A stretch of 64,000 nt of DNA from Williamsia sp. DF01-3 (GTDB lineage Bacteria > Actinomycetota > Actinomycetes > Mycobacteriales > Mycobacteriaceae), in the NCBI RefSeq assembly GCF_023051145.1, contig NZ_JALKFS010000005.1, positions 4,419,733-4,483,732 of the forward strand. The letters run 5' to 3'. Every line of letters starts with the position of its first letter. The first letter of the stretch is position 1. Below the pieces are notes generated by a model. It searched no databases. It had not been told where the DNA came from and was given only the letters and a program-made list of their open reading frames with translations. Positions 53,291 through 64,000 of this stretch are shown here, piece by piece. The position numbers were made by a program, and so were the translations under genes.

Positions 53291-53662
53291 ATGGACTGGA
53301 CACTCGAACTCGTCATCCTGCCCGTCACCGACGTCGACCGCACCCGCGACTTCTACGAGAAGATCGGCTTCAACGTCGACCACGATCACGTCGTGTCGGA
53401 CGACGTCCGGTTCGTCCAGATGACGCCTCCCGGGTCAGCGTGCTCCATCGCCTTCGGCAAGGGCCTCACCGAGGCCGAGCCAGGCTCTGTCAAAGGTCTG
53501 CAGGTCTGTGTCTCCGACATCAACGAGGCCCAGACCCACCTCCGGTCCGTCGGCGTCGAACCCGGCGAGGTCGACGTCCAGGCCTGGGGTCACTTCCTCT
53601 CCTTCGACGATCCCGACGGCAATCACTGGGCCGTCCAATACCTCCCGTACCGCTACGCCTGA
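53291..53662 (+). CDS. Glyoxalase/VOC-family protein
   Basis: A 123-aa vicinal-oxygen-chelate protein. Paired beta-alpha-beta-beta-beta units run from WTLELVILPVTDVDRTRDFYEKIGF to FSFDDPDGNHWAVQYLP, with the late Glu/His metal positions only partly kept (DPDGNHW). A strong GGAGGAG site precedes the ATG. Members include glyoxalases, dioxygenases and antibiotic-binding proteins; no specific activity is assigned. Confidence 0.88.
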   Translation: MDWTLELVILPVTDVDRTRDFYEKIGFNVDHDHVVSDDVRFVQMTPPGSACSIAFGKGLTEAEPGSVKGLQVCVSDINEAQTHLRSVGVEPGEVDVQAWGHFLSFDDPDGNHWAVQYLPYRYA

Positions 53663-53707
53663 CCGGCCCGCCACCCCCGCTGGCCCCGTCGGCCCCCCAC
53701 CCCCGAA

Positions 53708-53771
53708 TTCGCGCCGCTTGCCTGCGCGTGCGCCGCCTGCAACAGGCGCACATGCCGGTAGGCGGCGCGAA
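53708..53771. repeat. Palindromic intergenic element, copy A
   Basis: TTCGCGCCGC (53708-53717) pairs with GCGGCGCGAA (53762-53771), with an inner GCCTG/CAGGC hairpin at 53735-53747. It shares its GAATTCGC end and parts of its centre with the element at 54204-54273. It could also end transcription of the glyoxalase-family gene. Confidence 0.6.
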
Positions 53772-53778
53772 CTCACGT

Positions 53779-54030
53779 TCAGGCGGACGGCATCAGCCCG
53801 TGTGCGGTCAACGCGTCCACCAGGATGCGACGCAGACGCTCCGGGTTCTGGAGATCGCTCCAGTTCCAGCGCACCACAACGACTCCGAGGCGATGCAGCC
53901 GTTGCTCACGCCCCTTCTCGCGCTCGTAGGCCTGCTCGGTGGTTTCGCCCGGACGAAGGTAGCGGATGTACTTGGCTCGACACCGAAGAGGGACCGCTGT
54001 CCCGTTGCCGTCGCCACGAAGATCCTCCCC
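53779..54030 (-). pseudogene. Remnant of a DUF559/AbiEi-like protein
   Basis: The frame from 54030 to the stop at 53779-53781 reads GEDLRGDGNGTAVPLRCRAK, YIRYLRPGETTEQAYEREKGRE and VVVVRWNWSDLQNPERLRRIL. This matches the C-terminus of actinobacterial DUF559 (Vsr-like)/AbiEi-type hypothetical proteins. It opens after an in-frame TAG (54031-54033). Dropping one G from the GGGGG run there would join it to NIVSGDLVG upstream, showing a frameshift as well as a missing N-terminal half. It lies between two related palindromic elements. Confidence 0.65.
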
Positions 54031-54203
54031 CTACGAGGTCACCGCTGACAATGTTCCCTCGAGCGTCACGCAGGGGGACGATCTCGGTGAAATTGTTGGT
54101 ACTTCGGATCGGTATCAGGGGTTCTTAGCCAACGCGCCAAACGATGACCCGTCCGACCGGTATTTCGGCGTCCGGTTGATGCCAATCGCCTTGTAGACAA
54201 CCC

Positions 54204-54273
54204 GAATTCGCTCCACCTGCCGTCGAACGCGCCGAGTGCACCTGGAGCAGACGCAAGCGGGTGGAGCGAATTC
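54204..54273. repeat. Palindromic intergenic element, copy B
   Basis: GAATTCGCTCCACC (54204-54217) is a perfect 14-bp inverted match to 54260-54273, with a 42-nt interior. Size, the EcoRI-like GAATTC ends and shared interior tracts (TGC, TGCA, CGGCGC) resemble copy A at 53708. It could be a non-autonomous repeat of the host lineage. Confidence 0.7.
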
Positions 54274-54276
54274 CGG

Positions 54277-54330
54277 CGGGGGCGGGGGCGGGGGCGGGGG
54301 CGGGGGCGGGGGCGGGGGCGGGGGCGGGGG
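54277..54330. repeat. (CGGGGG)9 tandem repeat
   Basis: Nine perfect CGGGGG hexamers run without interruption, starting 4 bp after the palindrome arm of copy B. The G-rich strand could form stacked G-quadruplexes. The tract lies just beyond the rpoC terminator and is expected to vary in copy number and to be hard to sequence. Confidence 0.95.
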
Positions 54331-54337
54331 CGGTGAC

Positions 54338-54375
54338 AACAAAAGCGGGCGCCCTCCGAAGAGGACGCCCGCTTT
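54338..54375 (-). terminator. Intrinsic terminator of rpoC
   Basis: Read on the minus strand, 54375-54366 (AAAGCGGGCG) pairs with 54351-54342. A further 4-bp CCTC/GAGG stem is capped by a UUCG tetraloop, and the run TTTTGTTGT follows. The hairpin ends 13 bp after the rpoC stop: a classical strong rho-independent terminator. Confidence 0.92.
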
Positions 54376-54387
54376 GCGTTGCGCTGG

Positions 54388-58346
<3,959 letters not shown>

Positions 58347-58397
58347 TTACCTTTCAGTTGCTCAGTCAGTAAATCTGGACGATCAGTTGGCGAGCCG

Positions 58398-58418
58398 CCT
58401 GACCGCTTGCGGGTCAGG
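58398..58418 (-). other. Hairpin in the rpoB-rpoC junction
   Basis: CCTGACC (58398-58404) pairs with GGTCAGG (58412-58418) over a 7-nt loop directly after the rpoB stop, with no T-tract. It may be a processing or partial pause site rather than a terminator, since rpoC follows. Confidence 0.4.
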
Positions 58419-61400
58419 TCAGTTCGCCAAGTCGTCGACAGTGGCGGACTCGTTGCGCGAGAGGTTGATCCCGAGGTTGGCCGCAGCCCGCTCGAGGTCC
58501 TCGTCGTCACCGTCACGCATCTCGATGGCAGCACCGTCGGAGCTGAGCACCTCGACGTTCAGGCACAGCGACTGAAGTTCCTTCAGCAGCACCTTGAACG
58601 ATTCGGGGATACCCGGTTCCGGGATGTTCTCGCCCTTGACGATTGCCTCGTACACCTTCACGCGGCCGACGACGTCGTCCGACTTGATGGTGAGAAGCTC
58701 CTGCAGCGTGTATGCCGCACCGTAGGCCTGCATGGCCCAGCACTCCATCTCGCCGAAACGCTGACCACCGAACTGCGCTTTACCACCCAGCGGCTGCTGC
58801 GTGATCATCGAGTACGGACCGGTCGAACGCGCGTGGATCTTGTCGTCGACCAAGTGGTGCAGCTTGATGATGTACATGTAGCCGACCGAGACCGGGTACG
58901 GGAACGGCTCTCCGCTACGGCCATCGAACAGGGTCGCCTTGCCGTCCGCGTTCACCATGACCTCGCCGTCGCGGTTCGGCAGCGTCGAGGCCAGCAGACC
59001 TGTCAGCTCCTCCTCGCGAGCGCCGTCGAACACCGGGGTCGCGGTGTTGGTGTCGGGCTCCACCGAGAGCATGTCCTCGGGCAGCTTCGACGCCCACTCC
59101 GGCACGCCCTGGGCAACGTCGATGTTCCAGCCGGTCTTGGCGATCCACCCGAGGTGGGTCTCCAGGATCTGGCCGATGTTCATACGACGCGGCACACCGT
59201 GGGTGTTCAGGATGATGTCGACCGGGGTGCCGTCGGGCAGGAACGGCATGTCCTCTTGCGGGAGGATCTTGCCGATGACGCCCTTGTTGCCGTGGCGGCC
59301 GGCGAGCTTGTCGCCGTCCTGGATCTTGCGCTTCTGGGCCACGTACACCCGGACCAGCTCGTTGACACCGGGAGGCAGATCGTCGTCGTCATCACGCGAG
59401 AAGACGCGGATGCCGATGACCTTGCCGGTCTCGCCGTGCGGAACCTTCAGCGAGGTGTCTCGCACCTCGCGCGCCTTCTCACCGAAGATGGCGCGCAGCA
59501 GACGCTCTTCCGGGGTGAGCTCGGTCTCGCCCTTGGGCGTGACCTTGCCGACCAGGATGTCGCCGTCGCGGACCTCGGCACCGATGCGGATGATGCCGCG
59601 CTCGTCGAGATCGGCGAGCACCTCATCGGAGACGTTCGGGATGTCCCGGGTGATCTCCTCGGCACCGAGCTTGGTGTCGCGGGCGTCGATTTCGTGCTCT
59701 TCGATGTGAATCGAGGTGAGCACGTCCTCTTCGACCAGACGCTGGCTAAGGATGATCGCGTCCTCGTAGTTGTGGCCTTCCCACGGCATGATCGCCACGA
59801 GCAGGTTCTTCCCGAGGGCCATCTCACCCTGATCGGTGCAAGGACCGTCGGCCAGCACCTGACCGACCTCGACACGCTGTCCCTCGTCCACGATCGGACG
59901 CTGGTTGGCGCAGGTGCCCTGGTTGGAGCGGGCGAACTTGCGCATCCGGAAGGTGTCGCGAGTGCCGTCGTCGGCCATCACGGTGATGTAGTCGGCCGAA
60001 ACCTCTTCCACCACACCGGCCTTCGACGAGATGATCACGTCACCGGCGTCGATGGCGGCACGCAGTTCCATGCCGGTACCGACCAGCGGCGACTCGCTGC
60101 GAACCAGCGGCACCGCCTGACGCTGCATGTTCGCGCCCATCAGGGCACGGTTGGCGTCGTCGTGCTCGAGGAACGGGATCATGGCCGTGGCGACCGACAC
60201 CATCTGGCGCGGGCTGACGTCCATGTACTCGACCTGGCTGGTCGGGACGAACTCGACCTCCGAGCCCTTCTTGCGGACCAGCACGCGGTCGTCGGAGAGC
60301 CGGTTGTCGGCGTCGATGCCCGAGTTCGCCTGGGCGATCAGGTAACGGTCCTCTTCGTCAGCGGTGAGGTACTGCACCTCGTCGGTGACGTATCCGTCGA
60401 CGACCTTGCGGTATGGCGTCTCGATGAACCCGAACGGGTTGACCCGCGCGTACACCGACAGCGAACCGATCAGACCGATGTTCGGGCCCTCAGGGGTCTC
60501 GATCGGGCACATGCGGCCGTAGTGCGACGGGTGCACGTCACGGACCTCGAGGCCGGCACGCTCACGGGACAGACCACCGGGGCCCAGCGCCGACAGGCGG
60601 CGCTTGTGGGTCAGGCCCGACAGCGGGTTGTTCTGGTCCATGAACTGCGACAGCTGCGAGGTTCCGAAGAACTCCTTGATCGCCGCGACGACCGGGCGGA
60701 TGTTGATCAGGGTCTGCGGCGTGATCGCCTCGACGTCCTGGGTGGTCATCCGCTCACGGACCACGCGCTCCATGCGGGACAGGCCCACGCGGATCTGGTT
60801 CTGGATGAGCTCGCCGACGGTACGGAGGCGACGGTTGCCGAAGTGGTCGATGTCGTCGACCTCGACCGGCACCTCGACGCCACCGGGCACGGTCATCGTG
60901 CTGGTGACGTTGGGGTCGGCCTCGTGCAGACGCACCAGGTACTCGACGGTGGCGACGATGTCCTCTTCGGTCAGCACGGGTGCGCCGGCCATCGGGTTAT
61001 CGACCAGCCCGAGCTTCTTGTTGACCTTGTAACGACCGACCTTGGCGAGGTCGTAGCGCTTCTCCTTGAAGAACAGGTTCTCCAGCAGGGTCTGCGCGGA
61101 CTCCTTGGTGGGGGGCTCGCCCGGACGCAGCTTGCGGTACACCTCGAGCAGGGCCTCATCGGTGCCTGCGGTGTTGTCCTTCTCCAGCGTCGACATCATG
61201 ATCTCGGAGAAACCGAAGCGCTCTTCGATCTGCTCCTTGGTCCAGCCGAGTGCCTTGAGCAGAACGGTGACCGACTGGCGACGCTTGCGGTCGATGCGGA
61301 CGCCGACGGTGTCGCGCTTGTCGATGTCGAACTCGAGCCATGCGCCGCGGCCCGGGATGACCTTGACGCTGTGCAGGGTCTTCTCGGTGGCCTTGTCGAT

Positions 61401-61907
61401 GGTCGCGTCGAAGTACACACCGGGGCTACGCACCAGCTGGCTCACCACGACACGCTCGGTGCCGTTGATGATGAAGCTGCCCTTGTCGGTCATGATCGGG
61501 AAGTCGCCCATGAAGACGGTCTGCGACTTGATCTCGCCGGTGTTGTTGTTGATGAACTCCGCGGTGACGAACAGTGGCGCCGCGTACGTCATGTCCTTGT
61601 CTTTGCACTCCTCGACCGAGGCCTTGACCTCATCGAAACGTGGGTCGGAGAAAGACAGCGACATGGAGCCGGAGAAGTCCTCGATCGGGGACAGTTCGGC
61701 GAGGATGTCCTCCAGGCCGCCGGTAGGGTTTCCGTCGCCGCGGGAAGCAGCGCGCTCACGCCATTCCGCTGAACCGACCAGCCACTCGAACGACTCGAGC
61801 TGCACATCAAGCAGTCCGGGTACTTCGAGGGGCTCGCTGATCTTTGCGAAAGAGGCGCGCCGAGGCGCACCTGGAATGGTTGAGGTGGACTGGCGGGAGA
61901 CTGCCAA
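58419..61907 (-). CDS. rpoB: RNA polymerase beta subunit
   Basis: A 1162-aa RpoB. The rifampicin-resistance region lies at 60582-60665 and reads as wild type: [17 protein letters not shown] then [11 protein letters not shown], with the Asp, His and Ser positions most often mutated in resistance intact. Other landmarks include [29 protein letters not shown] and [14 protein letters not shown]-type sequence. The start is TTG at 61907: GGAAGGA (61914-61920) lies 6 nt before it, as in mycobacterial rpoB. GTG at 61925 is the longer alternative. It forms the rpoBC transcription unit with rpoC. Confidence 0.97.
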   Translation of the reverse strand: MAVSRQSTSTIPGAPRRASFAKISEPLEVPGLLDVQLESFEWLVGSAEWRERAASRGDGNPTGGLEDILAELSPIEDFSGSMSLSFSDPRFDEVKASVEECKDKDMTYAAPLFVTAEFINNNTGEIKSQTVFMGDFPIMTDKGSFIINGTERVVVSQLVRSPGVYFDATIDKATEKTLHSVKVIPGRGAWLEFDIDKRDTVGVRIDRKRRQSVTVLLKALGWTKEQIEERFGFSEIMMSTLEKDNTAGTDEALLEVYRKLRPGEPPTKESAQTLLENLFFKEKRYDLAKVGRYKVNKKLGLVDNPMAGAPVLTEEDIVATVEYLVRLHEADPNVTSTMTVPGGVEVPVEVDDIDHFGNRRLRTVGELIQNQIRVGLSRMERVVRERMTTQDVEAITPQTLINIRPVVAAIKEFFGTSQLSQFMDQNNPLSGLTHKRRLSALGPGGLSRERAGLEVRDVHPSHYGRMCPIETPEGPNIGLIGSLSVYARVNPFGFIETPYRKVVDGYVTDEVQYLTADEEDRYLIAQANSGIDADNRLSDDRVLVRKKGSEVEFVPTSQVEYMDVSPRQMVSVATAMIPFLEHDDANRALMGANMQRQAVPLVRSESPLVGTGMELRAAIDAGDVIISSKAGVVEEVSADYITVMADDGTRDTFRMRKFARSNQGTCANQRPIVDEGQRVEVGQVLADGPCTDQGEMALGKNLLVAIMPWEGHNYEDAIILSQRLVEEDVLTSIHIEEHEIDARDTKLGAEEITRDIPNVSDEVLADLDERGIIRIGAEVRDGDILVGKVTPKGETELTPEERLLRAIFGEKAREVRDTSLKVPHGETGKVIGIRVFSRDDDDDLPPGVNELVRVYVAQKRKIQDGDKLAGRHGNKGVIGKILPQEDMPFLPDGTPVDIILNTHGVPRRMNIGQILETHLGWIAKTGWNIDVAQGVPEWASKLPEDMLSVEPDTNTATPVFDGAREEELTGLLASTLPNRDGEVMVNADGKATLFDGRSGEPFPYPVSVGYMYIIKLHHLVDDKIHARSTGPYSMITQQPLGGKAQFGGQRFGEMECWAMQAYGAAYTLQELLTIKSDDVVGRVKVYEAIVKGENIPEPGIPESFKVLLKELQSLCLNVEVLSSDGAAIEMRDGDDEDLERAAANLGINLSRNESATVDDLAN

Positions 61908-62059
61908 GATATGTCCTTCCAACACGAATAACTCGTAGTGCCTAAGTGGTGTTTTCGCTGCTGTACGACCTGGTCAACGGCGATCACCTGGGACGGCACA
62001 CGGGTGTGGCGAGAAGGTGAAATCGAGAGATGGACAGGAGGCAGCCAGCGCAACGTCCT

Positions 62060-62087
62060 ACTGTACCAGAAAATGGGCGCACGTAAA
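62060..62087 (-). promoter_or_regulatory. Putative rpoB promoter
   Basis: On the minus strand TACAGT (62065-62060) fits a -10 box, and TTTACG (62087-62082) is a weak -35 at 16-bp spacing. This would give a leader of about 145 nt before the rpoB TTG. The 254-bp gap otherwise shows no recognised element. Confidence 0.35.
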
Positions 62088-62161
62088 CAACCCCTTTTGG
62101 TTACTGCGGACAGACTGCTACCAACGGGGCCCTGCGTCAAGAGGAACGCGCGGAAAGACGC

Positions 62162-63148
62162 TTAAAAGTCAGATATGCGGTTGATGCGCCACTGTCCGTC
62201 AACCTTCTGCATACCGAGTTCGGTACGCGCCTGGCCCGGACCGCTCAGGACTGCCACACCCTGCTGGGTGGTACTGATCAGCACCGTTGCGATCACGGTG
62301 GCATTCGAGCCGTCCATGTTGCTGACCGCGATCAGGTCCACCTTGCACTCGGCTCCCTGGCCGCTCTGGGCCGCCAGGTCCCTGCTGGTGCTCTGGTACT
62401 CGTTGAACTCGGTGAGGGCTTCGCCGGTCAGACCGGTCTTCGCCTTGTCGGCCCATTCATCGAACTTGGTGGGGTCGATCGACAGCACCGCGCAGATACG
62501 GTCGCCGGCCTGCGCCTTGAGGGCACTGGTCTCCGACGAGTTGATGAACGCCATGTTGGACTGCGTCGATGCACCGGGCTTGAACGCCGCGACCACGGCG
62601 AACACCGCGAACACGGCGGCCAGGAGCGCAACGATCGCAACCTTGCGCCAGGTCAGGAAGCCCGATGCCGCTTTCGCCGTGTTCGGTTCGGCGGCTTGTG
62701 CCCGCTTGTCGTCGGGTGAACGCTCGGTTGCGGGCTTCTTGAGCGAGGCACCCTTCACCTTCGGCTTGCTCTTCGCGGCCGACTTGCCGAGTGTCACCGG
62801 CTTGTCGGTGGCGTCGGTCTCGTCTGTCGAGGCGGTCTTGCTTGTCGAGGCGGTCTCGGCCGGTGCGGTGGCGTCGCCGGCCGACGACTGGTCGCTGGTT
62901 TCGGCGGTGGCGTCGGGCGTGGACTCCCCCGCCGCGGACACCGACTCGGTGGTGCCGGACTCAGTTGCGCCGGACCCGGTGGACTCGACCGTTTCAGGTG
63001 CTGTCTCGGGCGTCGTGCTGTCCGTGGTCGCCGATTCGTCGGCGTGTGCCGAAGGGTTGACCTTGCGGGCCGACGGGCTGCTGCCTGCGATGCGGATCTT
63101 GCCGCGGGGCCCGGCCGGACGGATCGGCTTACGCGGTGTGCCTGCCAT
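62162..63148 (-). CDS. Mce-associated membrane protein
   Basis: A 328-aa protein. A basic start (MAGTPRKPIRPAGPRGKIRI) is followed by about 120 residues of Ser/Thr/Glu/Ala-rich disordered sequence, one membrane helix (VAIVALLAAVFAVFAVVAAF, about 169-188) and a C-terminal domain outside the membrane of the Mce-associated (Mas) type ending GQWRINRISDF. It overlaps the preceding paralogue by 1 nt. Mas proteins stabilise Mce lipid or sterol importers. The long disordered N-terminus is unusual. Confidence 0.85.
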   Translation of the reverse strand: MAGTPRKPIRPAGPRGKIRIAGSSPSARKVNPSAHADESATTDSTTPETAPETVESTGSGATESGTTESVSAAGESTPDATAETSDQSSAGDATAPAETASTSKTASTDETDATDKPVTLGKSAAKSKPKVKGASLKKPATERSPDDKRAQAAEPNTAKAASGFLTWRKVAIVALLAAVFAVFAVVAAFKPGASTQSNMAFINSSETSALKAQAGDRICAVLSIDPTKFDEWADKAKTGLTGEALTEFNEYQSTSRDLAAQSGQGAECKVDLIAVSNMDGSNATVIATVLISTTQQGVAVLSGPGQARTELGMQKVDGQWRINRISDF

Positions 63149-63804
63149 CAGTTGCCCCCTGTGGTGGGAGCGGGTTCAGCCGGCGCGGGGGTGGCAGCCG
63201 GATCGCCTGCGGGTGCCTGGGTGCTACCTGCCGGGTCCTCCAGTCCGATCGCATCGATCGACTGGATGTCCGACGCCTTCCAGCCCCCGTCGACATCGAC
63301 GACGTCGACCGCGAACCCCATGTTCGACGTGGCCGGCGGCGTGCCCTGGACCGTACTTGTGACATCGACGTATACGAGCACTTTTGCGGTCTTGTCTTCC
63401 TTGTTGAACTCGACGACGCCGCTGCGCTTGACCACCGACGACAACGTCGCGGTCCTGTCGCCGTTGGCGTCCACCTGCTTGGTGAGGTTCTCGAAGTCCT
63501 CCGCGGTGATCTGCGTCTTGGCCTTACCCGTGAGGGAAGCGTCGACCTGCTCGCGGAACGCGGTCAAATTCTTCGGGTCGATGTTGGTGACGTTGAGGAC
63601 CACCTGTTCGGCACCGTCCTGCGCACTGTCACGGGTCTGCTGGGCGTTGTGCTCGGCGTAGGCGTCTTTCCACCCGATCGCGAAGAACGCCGCGCACACC
63701 ACTGCGGCCACGAGGCCGGCCACCGCCAGGGCAGCGCCGATCCGCAACCACAGCGTCCGCGATCCGTGCTGCCGCTTGCCGCCGGGCTCTGAAGTCTCAG
63801 TCAT
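63148..63804 (-). CDS. Mce-associated membrane protein
   Basis: A 218-aa protein with one N-terminal membrane helix (about 22-45, RIGAALAVAGLVAAVVCAAFFAIGW) and a Mas domain with VVLNVTNIDPKNLTAFREQVDASLTGK and DGGWKASDIQSIDA. The tail is Pro/Ala/Thr-rich. The ATG at 63804 is chosen over 63822. It follows the Mce gene by about 80 bp and is probably co-transcribed. Confidence 0.87.
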   Translation of the reverse strand: MTETSEPGGKRQHGSRTLWLRIGAALAVAGLVAAVVCAAFFAIGWKDAYAEHNAQQTRDSAQDGAEQVVLNVTNIDPKNLTAFREQVDASLTGKAKTQITAEDFENLTKQVDANGDRTATLSSVVKRSGVVEFNKEDKTAKVLVYVDVTSTVQGTPPATSNMGFAVDVVDVDGGWKASDIQSIDAIGLEDPAGSTQAPAGDPAATPAPAEPAPTTGGN

Positions 63805-63883
63805 CGCCCGCCAAAGGTACACGCCGGCCGGTAGTCGAGCTCCGGCTCCATCCCGGTCGACCGATCAGACAAAACTCTCGACA

Positions 63884-64000
63884 TCACTTGTCCCGCACAC
63901 CCAGAAGGGCCGCGATCTGTTCCGCGATCGGGTTCAGATTCAACGTGTCGGGCATCTTCTTGGGGTTGTCATCCCACGGCTGCGGGATGTTCGGGTTGGC
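63884..64000 (-). CDS. MCE-family protein, C-terminal end only
   Basis: Thirty-eight codons to the stop at 63884-63886 read NIPQPWDDNPKKMPDTLNLN then PIAEQIAALLGVRDK. Position just before two Mce-associated genes and the Pro-rich tail ending in a short helix fit the last MCE subunit (MceF-like) of an operon. Most of the gene is outside the window, so the family call rests on context. Confidence 0.65.
   Translation of the reverse strand, partial: ANPNIPQPWDDNPKKMPDTLNLNPIAEQIAALLGVRDK

Noticed and set aside
54277-54330. CRISPR-like array
   Set aside because: The units are contiguous 6-mers without spacers and there are no cas genes.
58398-58418. Terminator separating rpoB and rpoC
   Set aside because: The stem is short and has no U-tract; co-transcription of rpoBC is the norm.

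Overview
The window is high-GC actinobacterial DNA of the mycolic-acid (Mycobacteriales) type, most like Gordonia, Williamsia or Rhodococcus. The evidence is the gene content: Mce-associated proteins beside rpoB/rpoC, FprB-type ferredoxin reductase, F420-dependent luciferase-like oxidoreductases, a 13E12-type HNH endonuclease, DUF3558 lipoproteins, DUF5302, mycobacterial-style DinB2, and KstR-type operators (TnnAACnnGTTnnA). The genus is an inference. No tRNA, rRNA, CRISPR array, prophage or insertion sequence is visible.

Layout. 1-10.3 kb is a catabolic island: hydrolase (partial), Zn-alcohol dehydrogenase, SDR, IclR regulator, Baeyer-Villiger-type monooxygenase, acyl-CoA ligase, alpha/beta hydrolase (frameshifted), flavin monooxygenase, TetR regulator, SDR. 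The set fits oxidation of an alicyclic or terpenoid alcohol to ketone, ester or lactone, acid and CoA ester. 10.3-11.7 kb is a 13E12/HNH gene. 11.8-15.9 kb is a translationally coupled operon of two F420-type oxidoreductases, an APH-like kinase and a DapB-like reductase. 15.9-19.1 kb is a cyclase-like/methyltransferase/glycosyltransferase operon. 19.2-20.9 kb is fprB behind a KstR box. 21.2-26.1 kb holds a thioesterase, two DUF3558 lipoproteins, an S4 protein, a small membrane protein, a DUF4873/AurF-like pair and a MarR regulator. 26.1-27.4 kb is an HsaA-like monooxygenase behind a perfect KstR box. 27.4-32.6 kb is an aldehyde dehydrogenase plus the valine operon mmsA-acyl-CoA dehydrogenase-mmsB. 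32.6-46.4 kb is mixed housekeeping: DUF5302, flavodoxin, FAD-linked oxidase, disulfide reductase, two DMT permeases, phosphoketolase, SixA, AidB, amidotransferase, secreted lipase, DinB2. 46.7-52.9 kb is an ABC-transporter/FMN-monooxygenase/MFS/SDR operon, probably for an organosulfur or related xenobiotic. 53.7-54.4 kb is a repeat-rich, degenerate junction. 54.4-61.9 kb is rpoC and rpoB, and 62.2-64.0 kb is the tail of an mce locus.

The most unusual observations are these: a single-base frameshift in essential rpoC and a similar one in a hydrolase at its nucleophile elbow, which point to sequence errors in this record; an SDR whose only well-placed start is AUC; paired TetR operators, an IclR-type palindrome and several KstR-type operators that connect separate genes; an SDR lacking its catalytic Tyr/Lys; a DinB2 with Gln at the steric-gate position; and two related palindromic elements followed by a (CGGGGG)9 tract downstream of rpoC.
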